Source: Chrysochromulina tobinii
Lineage: Eukaryota; Haptophyta; Prymnesiales; Chrysochromulinaceae
Direction: 5' to 3'
NCBI GenBank assembly: GCA_001275005.1
Contig: JWZX01003359.1
Location: 1-48,504, forward strand
DNA: 48,504 bases
The position numbers were made by a program, and so were the translations under genes. Positions 26,375-34,400 of the stretch are shown here, piece after piece; position 1 is the first letter of the stretch, and each line of letters starts with the position of its first letter. The notes beneath the pieces are model-generated. The model had not been told where the DNA came from, ran no database searches, and worked only from the letters and a program-made list of their open reading frames with translations.

Positions 26375-27224
26375 AAAATCAGTAACACTATCATCTATTA
26401 CTATTTGGGTGAGCGCAGAACCAGAAGCGGCCGGTCCGGCCCTGGGCGGTCGCCGGGAGCGCGGGAGCGACGCGCTGCGTGCGGACTGGGCGACCCGCTG
26501 AAGATGAGCTCCGGCCTCGGGTGTAGCCTTAAAACCGTGTGCACAGGGGCGAGCACGCGGGCAGGGGACCGGGTTGACTCCTTGCTTTCTCAAATCCCAA
26601 AACTAAAATCCGTTTCCGTACCGGTCACAATCTTGCGTTAAACCGTTATCTCTAGATGTCTACAAGAAACGACATCAAGTATAGACGGCCAACGTGTGTA
26701 ACTCGCTCACTGACGTGACAGGATGACGGTACGGTTTGTGTTTGTTCACCGATGACGCAAAAAGTGACTTGACTTGACCTGTCTTGGCGACATTGTCTCA
26801 CAACGCGCGGCGACGTCGACCGTCACTTGAGGCCCCGGCGAACGCGCTTCGGCCTACGGCCAAGAGGACAGGTACAGCATGGCGCGTCGCATGACTCCGC
26901 AGCACGCCGCGTTGCCGCCATTTGGATCGTTCGATGACGAACTCAAATTCTAATTTCACCTCTCTCGGCTGAAGCGTTTGTCGCCTCGGCGGCGGCGCCC
27001 TGGTGTTGACCACTCTGTCCACTGAGGGCGATCCACAAAGCCCTGCGCCGCGTCTGCTGCTATGAGGAGACCGTGTTTCCTTGACCTGGGCCTCGCGCTC
27101 GGGACGTGCGGACGCACAAACTTTTCAAGCACTCTCTGAGCTTGGCACCACATGCCTAGCGAATGCTGCTGCTGCTGCGCCGCTGCCGCCCTAGGGCCAT
27201 CGGCTTCCATGCGCCCGATGACGA
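26375..27224. other. Intergenic
   Basis: About 850 bp with no supported gene, tRNA or clear repeat. Several short TGAC/GTGAC-type motifs occur near 26710-26780. It presumably holds the 3' flank of the glycosyltransferase-like gene and the promoter of the next gene. Confidence 0.45.
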
Positions 27225-28289
27225 ATGTTCATTGCTCTATCTCGGATTAACGAAGACGACAACAACTTCTTATCACTACCTCTCCGAGGGCGCTCAGCCA
27301 CCTTATCTCCCCTTGCCCTGGCCTGCAGGTGTTCCACGCGCATGCTCGCCATCGCGAGTGCGTCATCGGCAGCACTGAGGCCGGTAGCAAGCATGAGGTC
27401 GGCGCGGCAGCAAGGCGTGGGGCCGCTGGCACAGTTGCACGGTGCCAGGCGGAGCCAGGCGCCGCCCGTGAGCTCTGCAACGCGCCATTTCATCAACTTG
27501 TCCAACGGCGCCGAGGCATTGCCACTCCTCGCAGGTCTCCCAGCCGAGCACGTGAGCTTTTGCCGCATCCAGTCGTCCCACTGTGAGGCGCAGGACTTTA
27601 ACGGCGTGCTGTCCAACCTGGACCATAACTTGCTCATGCACCTGGCGCTTGGCTTCGAGTGCCGCGTCTTCGACTTTGGATCCCGCGGCAACTATTGGAC
27701 CGTCAACGACGAAGACAACGTGGGCGACGGCAAGGGTGACGGCAGCAGCAGCGGCAGCAGCAGCAGCAGCAGCAGAAGCAGCAGCGAGGAGGTCGCTGGC
27801 GGCGGGGAGGAGGAGGAGCGAAGAGGAACCGAGGGCAGCAAGAGCCATGCCGAGAGCAGCGACCTCCTCAAGGGCGAGAAACAGTACGTTCCGCGTGCTA
27901 TTTGGTGGGGGCTTGAGTGGTCACGTTACGCGCTCAACACGCTGTGGCATCTCGAGACCGGGCCGGCATTGCTGCGCGGGTACAATGTGGAGGCCCTCTT
28001 TCGCTCGCGCATGAACATGATCCCCAAGCCGCTCGCGAAGCGGCTCAAGTACTATCGCAGCTACACGGCGCCGGAGCTGCGTGAGGTGCGCCTCCGTGGC
28101 TACTACGCGCAGACAGTGCTCGACGGCAACAAGATGGCGTACCGCGCCCTCTTGCTTGCCCATGCCGCGCGCTCAGCGGCGCAAGGCACTGCCAGTGGGG
28201 AGACCATGGGGGAGACGGACCCGTCAAATTTTGCTGCGCCTATGCGCTCTTATGACCCGCAGACCGCTCGTCGTGTGGGGATTGAATAG
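27225..28289 (+). CDS. Conserved algal protein of unknown function, possibly organelle-targeted
   Basis: A 354-residue protein. From memory of algal proteomes, the segments HFINLSNGAEALPLL (from about residue 88), FCRIQSSHCE, LDHNLLMHLALG and RAIWWGLEWSRYALNTLWHL (from about 224) resemble a conserved uncharacterised family of photosynthetic eukaryotes; no enzyme motif is recognised. Between the two conserved halves lies a low-complexity insertion of about 50 residues: a Ser run (about 173-188), then Glu/Gly-rich. The first 80 residues are Ala/Arg/Ser-rich and could be a transit sequence. An internal ATG at 27342 (MLAIASASSA) may be the real start, because the segment before it is less protein-like. 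It is followed on the same strand by the ATP-grasp gene. Confidence 0.65.
   Translation: MFIALSRINEDDNNFLSLPLRGRSATLSPLALACRCSTRMLAIASASSAALRPVASMRSARQQGVGPLAQLHGARRSQAPPVSSATRHFINLSNGAEALPLLAGLPAEHVSFCRIQSSHCEAQDFNGVLSNLDHNLLMHLALGFECRVFDFGSRGNYWTVNDEDNVGDGKGDGSSSGSSSSSSRSSSEEVAGGGEEEERRGTEGSKSHAESSDLLKGEKQYVPRAIWWGLEWSRYALNTLWHLETGPALLRGYNVEALFRSRMNMIPKPLAKRLKYYRSYTAPELREVRLRGYYAQTVLDGNKMAYRALLLAHAARSAAQGTASGETMGETDPSNFAAPMRSYDPQTARRVGIE
27741..27786 (+). repeat. AGC microsatellite (poly-Ser)
   Basis: An interrupted AGC triplet repeat encoding serines in the variable linker of the surrounding gene. Confidence 0.85.
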
Positions 28290-28664
28290 CGTGCACGGCA
28301 AAGGCCTTAAGCCAGCGATTCTAGGTAGAAGGATCTAGCAAGTGCAGCGAGTACGCATGTACGGTAGTAGGTGACACAGTCCGCACTCATGACCACTCGC
28401 CACTGAGCCGATGCGAGTCACCCCCGCTGACGCAACCGTGAGCCCGAGCAGCGGTCCGTCGACGGCACACCCCTGACTCGTGACGAGCCGCGCGCTCGGC
28501 GGTGTGTGCCGGGGGCGCGGTGGAGGGAGGGACGGGCGGGTCCGGACAACTCGGTTCATTAGTTCTTTTCAAAATGCGGACTTTTGAGACCACTTTTTTC
28601 GAGCACGTCGCCGCGGAAAAAACGCGGTGCTCCGAGACCCCCCCCTCCCGACCGATTGCTTTCA
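28290..28664. other. Intergenic between co-directional genes
   Basis: About 375 bp with no supported gene. It presumably holds the terminator of the upstream gene and the promoter of the ATP-grasp gene. No clear TATA element was identified. Confidence 0.45.
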
Positions 28665-30233
28665 ATGTCGGCCGCTTCGCTTCCAGCGACGCCGCTGTCG
28701 ACACCGCGCATCGTGGCAATAGTTGACCCGATTTCGACGGGGGCGCAGCTGGCCAAATACTTAGCCAATCGCGGCTACGATCTTGTGCGCGTGTTCAGCG
28801 ATATCATTCCTGACAGCGTCAAGGGGCTCGTCGCAGAGGGTCTGGAAGTAGATTGGCTCGTGACCATCCAGCACGAAGGACGAGCCTCGGCGACGGCGAG
28901 GGCACTCAAGGGTCTCGGAGTCACCGATGTTATCGTCGGGTCTGAGCCAGGCGACACACCGCACGTGCACCTTGCCGCTGAATTCGGTGCAGACCTTCCA
29001 GCAGAAAAGCTTGAGCTACGCCGCAACAAGTACCTGCAGAGCGAGGCTGTCCGAGCGGCGGGGCTTGATGCCGTGCAGCAAATTTTAGCTCATACCCTCG
29101 ACGATTGCGAAGCCTTCATCAAGTCGGTCGAGGATCTTTGCCGTGGGAAAGCCTGCGTGGGCCAGTTGGTGACCCCATTTAAGGCGGTGGTGAAGCCGGT
29201 CGAAGGCGCTGGTTCAGATGGGGTCACCATCTGCAACTCGGCGGAGGCGGTGCGTGCAGCCTTCGCCAAGCTCGAAGGGACCAAAAACATCCTCGGCTTG
29301 CAGAATTACGCCGTGCTCTGCCAGGAGTTTTTGAGTGGCACCGAGTACGTGGTTGACACCGTCTCCCGTGACAGCGTGCACAAGGTGGTGGCGCTCTGGC
29401 GGTACGACAAGCGCGACTACTACGGCAGCCCGGTGGTATACCATGGGATGCGCCTGCTCAACGTAGAGTCAGACCCGACGATGCTGGGCCCGATGGTCAG
29501 CTACGTGGTCGCCGCGCTCGAAACCCTCGGGATCCGCGACGGCGCCATCCACACGGAGATCATGGCGACGCCCCGGGGGCCTGTGCTCGTCGAGTGCAAC
29601 TGCCGGCTGCACGGCGGCGAAGGCATCTGGATGCCCATCTCGCAGGCTTGCCTGGGATACACGCAGGTGTCAGCGCTGCACGATGCGTATTTCGCGCCGG
29701 AGGCCTTCGATCGCCTGCCAGTGACGCCGCGCCACCCTCTGGGCAAGCACGGTGCGTGGGTCACGATTCGCTCGCCCAAAGAAGGGACGATTAGCCAAAT
29801 CCACGAGGAGAAGATCATGCGCATTCGCGCGCTCCCTTCCTTTCTGGACGAGTACTTTGCACCGTGCATCAGCGTGGGCAGTCGCGTCCGGCAGACCGTG
29901 GACGCGACGACAGTACATGGCTGCTTCAACCTCGTGCACGAGGACGCGGCCGTGCTCGAGGCGGACTACGCGCTTGCGCAGGAGCTCATCAACGAGGGCC
30001 TCTTTTCCCTCGAGACGCCCAAAGCGGAGGAGGCGGACGTCGTGCGTGTCGCCAACGACGCGGGCTTCACACTCACGTTCGAGAGCGTTCATGGCCAGAT
30101 GCCTTCGCCTGTGCTCTCGCGCCATGGGGGCTCGTGGAAGACGCTCCCGAAGCCGAACGACGCTGCAAACGAGAAGAGCAAGGAGGTCGATGCAGCCATG
30201 CTGCGCCAGGTGCGGAGGGGGTGGCGCTTCTAG
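28665..30233 (+). CDS. ATP-grasp carboxylate-amine ligase-like protein
   Basis: A 522-residue predicted ligase that would activate a carboxylate as an acyl phosphate and couple it to an amine. The start is the first ATG (MSAASLPATP), directly before a Rossmann-like strand RIVAIVDPISTG. The ATP-grasp fold shows KAVVKPVEGAGSDGVTIC (about 174-190, the Lys and Gly-rich loop), a metal-site segment IHTEIMATPRGPVLVECNCRLHGGEG with E-x-N-x-R near residue 310, and the typical YVVDTVS strand. The layout resembles dipeptide and L-amino-acid ligases of the BacD/carnosine-synthase type. The substrate cannot be read from sequence. No targeting peptide is obvious. Confidence 0.85.
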   Translation: MSAASLPATPLSTPRIVAIVDPISTGAQLAKYLANRGYDLVRVFSDIIPDSVKGLVAEGLEVDWLVTIQHEGRASATARALKGLGVTDVIVGSEPGDTPHVHLAAEFGADLPAEKLELRRNKYLQSEAVRAAGLDAVQQILAHTLDDCEAFIKSVEDLCRGKACVGQLVTPFKAVVKPVEGAGSDGVTICNSAEAVRAAFAKLEGTKNILGLQNYAVLCQEFLSGTEYVVDTVSRDSVHKVVALWRYDKRDYYGSPVVYHGMRLLNVESDPTMLGPMVSYVVAALETLGIRDGAIHTEIMATPRGPVLVECNCRLHGGEGIWMPISQACLGYTQVSALHDAYFAPEAFDRLPVTPRHPLGKHGAWVTIRSPKEGTISQIHEEKIMRIRALPSFLDEYFAPCISVGSRVRQTVDATTVHGCFNLVHEDAAVLEADYALAQELINEGLFSLETPKAEEADVVRVANDAGFTLTFESVHGQMPSPVLSRHGGSWKTLPKPNDAANEKSKEVDAAMLRQVRRGWRF

Positions 30234-31445
30234 GACCTAGAACGGCCCAAGCCTCACGCCAAACTTTGCTGCGCCAGGTTAAGCGCCACGTCCGGCATGG
30301 GCGGGTGCGGAGGTTGTTCTTGCACTGTCATGCTCCTGTATGCGCGTGGTGCGCCTGAACCCGACCCCACACATCTTCGTATCACGTATGCATGCGTATA
30401 TGGTTCGGATACATTGTGTCTGAAATGTGTGTATGCGGCGCAGTCTCTGCGGACTGCGCGCGCACGGTGGCGGCCCCGGTTGGCGGTTGCGGCGCGCGGC
30501 GACGGGGTCCCCTCGAGGCCGAGGGAGCCCGAGCAGTGCGGCAGACCGGATCTAGCATCGTCTAGTACGATTTTTTAACACTCGTCCTCACCTTTGTCGT
30601 CCGCGTCGGTCGGTTCTCGCAAAGCCGTTTTGACACACCAAGGAGTGCGCCGCGGCCCCTTGCTCCACTATTGTCCATCGGCCATCGAGATCGACCATGG
30701 ACTAACGCCATTGTGCGATTGTGGACCTCCTCCGCCTCCGACCGGCCGTATACTGCTAGCTGAGCCTGAGGAGAGGCCTCACAAGGACGAGAATCGAAGG
30801 AGGATCAAGATACCGGTAGCTGCGCGCCCTGAGATGAGCGTTTGGCTGATGCCGGTCTGATAGGGGGGAAAGGGGGAAATTTTTAGGGTGGAATTTTTTC
30901 GGCCCAATCCCATTTGGAAAAAGCCCGCGCACAGTTGCGTGCAGATTCTCATGCAAGTTGGCGGAATGGGCGCCCCTGAGGGCTCTTCGGTGGGTGCGAC
31001 AGCCGAGGCGGGGCGGCGGGGACTTACCACCGGACGAGCTCGTCCACCCCCGGAGTGCGCCGCTCCGAGGATTCTCGAGCTCGCGCTCGCGCTCCACGAC
31101 GGGTACGGGCTCGAGGCGGCGACAACGCAGCAGGATTCTGCCACCTCTTGGGGCTCGAACATCTTTGGCGACTTGGAGTTGCTCGTCGTCTTTCTCGCCA
31201 ACATTAAGTCTGCTTTCAATCCAACGCGCAAGGAGAGGCATTCGGGGACGTTCGCCATTCTCCTGCTGCTGGAGGGTGGCGTGTGGCTCGTGCCCGTGGT
31301 GGAGGCTTCCCCCCTTCTCGCCCTTCTCAGGGCGGTGACCACCCCTCTTCCGTTCACGATGGCGACGCTCGCTCTCGGCTGCCTGGTTCAAGTCCTCGCG
31401 GTGCACCCCGCCTGCCCCCCCGCCTCCATCGCGGGGTCGCCGCCC
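30234..31445. other. Intergenic and probable 5' region of the receptor kinase
   Basis: About 1.2 kb. The left half has no gene and shows purine-rich G runs and T runs near 30860-30900. From 30888 the kinase frame is already open, with ATG codons at 30951 and later, but this part shows no domain and precedes the signal peptide, so it is treated as 5' leader. It could instead be an N-terminal extension. Confidence 0.4.
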
Positions 31446-34400
31446 ATGGGCGCTGGTACAGTGACCTCCAGATGTGTGTCGAGCCGAGCCTCTGCTCGGC
31501 GCGGCTCGGTGGGCCGCTTCGGATCCGCGCCTCGACTTGCGCGCATCTTCTTTCTCCTCATGGCGTTGGCCTTCTTGGGCATCACCAGCGCGAAGCCGCC
31601 ACCGCCGCCGTATTCCCCACCTGTGCCGTTGCCGCCGCCGCCGCCGCCTCCGCCCCCGTCGCCGCCGTTGCCGCCGTCGCCGCCGTCGCCGTCGTTGCCC
31701 CCGCCGTTCTCGCCAGCTCAGCCTCCCAGACCAGCGCAGCCTGGCTGGCACGTCGAACCCCAGGGCCGCAGGCGTTACCCTCCCCCACGGGACTATGCGC
31801 AGGACCTCCAGCCGGGCGGCCACCCGACAGCGTTCGCACCACCTAACTGCTCTGCATCAGGGCGGGTGGGCTGCGTTGCGATGCCCAGGCCGGCCCGTGC
31901 CAAGCCTGCAGCAGGCGTTCGAGCTGCGCTCTTACCACCGGCTTGCTCCTTGTCCTCCGAGCCCGGATGCCTGCGCCTTCCCAAGCCTTTGGCGAGGACG
32001 GGGAACGAGCCGCTCGGTAGTGGCGAAGCTGTCCTTCGATTCAGGGATAGCTTCGCTGTGATGACGCCCGACGCGGCGATGCTCGCGGTGTTCGATCACA
32101 CACAGTCGATCGCGGCGGCGGACGTTGACGGCGATGGCGACCTCGACCTGCTGCTTGGGAACAGTGGAAATCCCAGCCAAGTGCTGCTCAACGCGGGCGA
32201 CGGCACCTTCCCGAGCAGTATCGTGCTGCCCGGCGGCAGTGTCGGCACGAGGTCGATCGCGGCGGCGGACGTGGACGGCGACGGCGACTTCGACCTGCTG
32301 CTTGGGAACGATGGCAGTCCCAGCCAAGTGTTGTTCAACGCGGGCGACGGCACCTTCCCGACGAGCATGGAGCTGCCCGGCGGCAGAGCGTTCACGACTT
32401 CGATCGCGGCGGCGGACGTGGACGGCGACGGCGACCTCGACGTGCTGCTCGGGAACTATGACAGAGCCAGCCGAGTGCTGCTCAACGCGGGTGACGGCAC
32501 CTTCCCGACGAGCATCGAGCTGGCCGGCGGCAGCGCGTCAACGTACTCGACGTACTCGATCGCGGCAGCGGACGTGGACGGCGACGGCGACCTCGACGTG
32601 CTGCTCGGGAACTATCGCATTGCCAGCCGAGTGTTGCTCAACGCGGGTGACGGCACCTTCCCAACGAGCATCGAGCTGCCCGTAATTTCTTTAAGCCACA
32701 CGTCCTCGATCGCGGCGGCGGACGTGGACGGCGATGGCGACCTCGACCTGCTGCTCGGGAACTATGGCGATCCCAGCCAAGTACTGCTCAACGCGGGCAA
32801 CGGGACCTTCCCGACGAGCACCACGCTACCCGGCGGCAGCGCGTTCACGACTTCGATCGCGGCGGCGGACGTGGACGGCGACGGCGACCTTGACGTGCTG
32901 CTTGGGAACGATGGCGCAACCACACAATCAAAAGGTCTCAAGCCCAGCCGAGTGCTGCTCAACGCGGGCGATGGCACCTTCCCGACGAGCATCGAGCTTC
33001 CCGGCAGCACCCAAAAGACGTCATCGATAGCGGCGGCGGACATGGACGGCGACGGCGACCTCGACGTGCTGCTTGGGAACGATGGCGGTGTCAGCCGAGT
33101 GATGCACAACTCGAACTACGTCGCTTCCCGCATGAGCATTGAGCTGCCCGCCAAGAGCGACAACACGCTATCGATAGCGGCGGCGGACGTGGACGGCGAC
33201 GGCGACCTCGACGTGCTGCTCGGGAACTATGGCGAGCCCAGCCGAGTGCTGCTCAACGCGGGCGACGGCACCTTCCCGACGAGCATCGAGCTGCCCAGCG
33301 GCAACGCGTCAACGTGGTCGATCGCGGCGGCGGACATGGACGGCGACGGTGACCTCGACGTGCTTCTTGGGAACTACGATGGCGAGCCCAGCCGAGTGCT
33401 GCTCAATGCGGGCGACGGCACCTTCCCGACGAGCATGGAGCTGTCAGGCGGCGGTGCGATAACATCGTCGATCGCGGCGGCGGACGTGGACGGCGATGGC
33501 GACCTCGATATTCTGCTTGTGAACTATGGCAGTCCCAGCCGAGTGTTGTTCAACGCGGGTGACGGCACCTTCCCGACGGGCATCGAGCTGCCCGGCCCAA
33601 TCCTCACGTCCTCGATCGCGGCGGCGGACGTGGATGGCGACGGCGACCTCGACCTGCTGCTTGGGAGCTATCGCAATCCCAGCCAAGTGCTGCTCAACGC
33701 TGGCAACGGCACATTCCCGACGAGCATGGACCTTCCCGGTGGCGGCGCGTTCACGATTTCGATCGCGGCGGCGGACGTGGACGGCGACGGCGACCTCGAC
33801 GTGCTGCTTGGGAACTATGGCGAAGCCAACTATCCCGGTACCAAGCCCAGCCGAGTGCTGCTCAACGCGGGCGACGGCACCTTCCCGACGATCATCGCGC
33901 TACCTGGCGGCATCACGTTAACGTGGTCGATCGCGGCGGCGGACGTGGACGGCGACGGCGACCTCGACGTGCTGCTTGGGAACTATGGCGAGCCCAGCCG
34001 AGTGTTGTTCAACGCGGGCGACGGCACCTTCCCGACGAGCATGGAGCTGCCCGGCGGCGGCGCGTTCACGAGGTCGATCGTGGTGGCGGACATGGACGCC
34101 GACGGCAACCTCGACGTGCTGCTTGGGAACTCGGGCAGTCCCAGCCGTCTGCTGCCCTCTATCAGATGCTCTCAGCCTGGCACGGCACGCAGCCGCTTTG
34201 GCAGCGCCTGCGTACGCTGCCCCGCTCCCTCGTCACGCCGCGACGATGATTTCGATGTCTGCTACGAGTGTGAAGAGCACAAGGAGGTCGATGGCCGCGG
34301 CGAATGCTCCTTCTGCAAGCCCGGCTACGATCGCTCTGTGGGAGGCGCGGAGTGCACTGCCTGCCCGCGCGGCAAGCGCCAAGGTAAGGCTGGCACACCC

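Noticed and set aside
30756-31823. Arg-rich minus-strand frame opposite the kinase N-terminus
   Set aside because: Antisense of the Pro-rich segment, with no domain.
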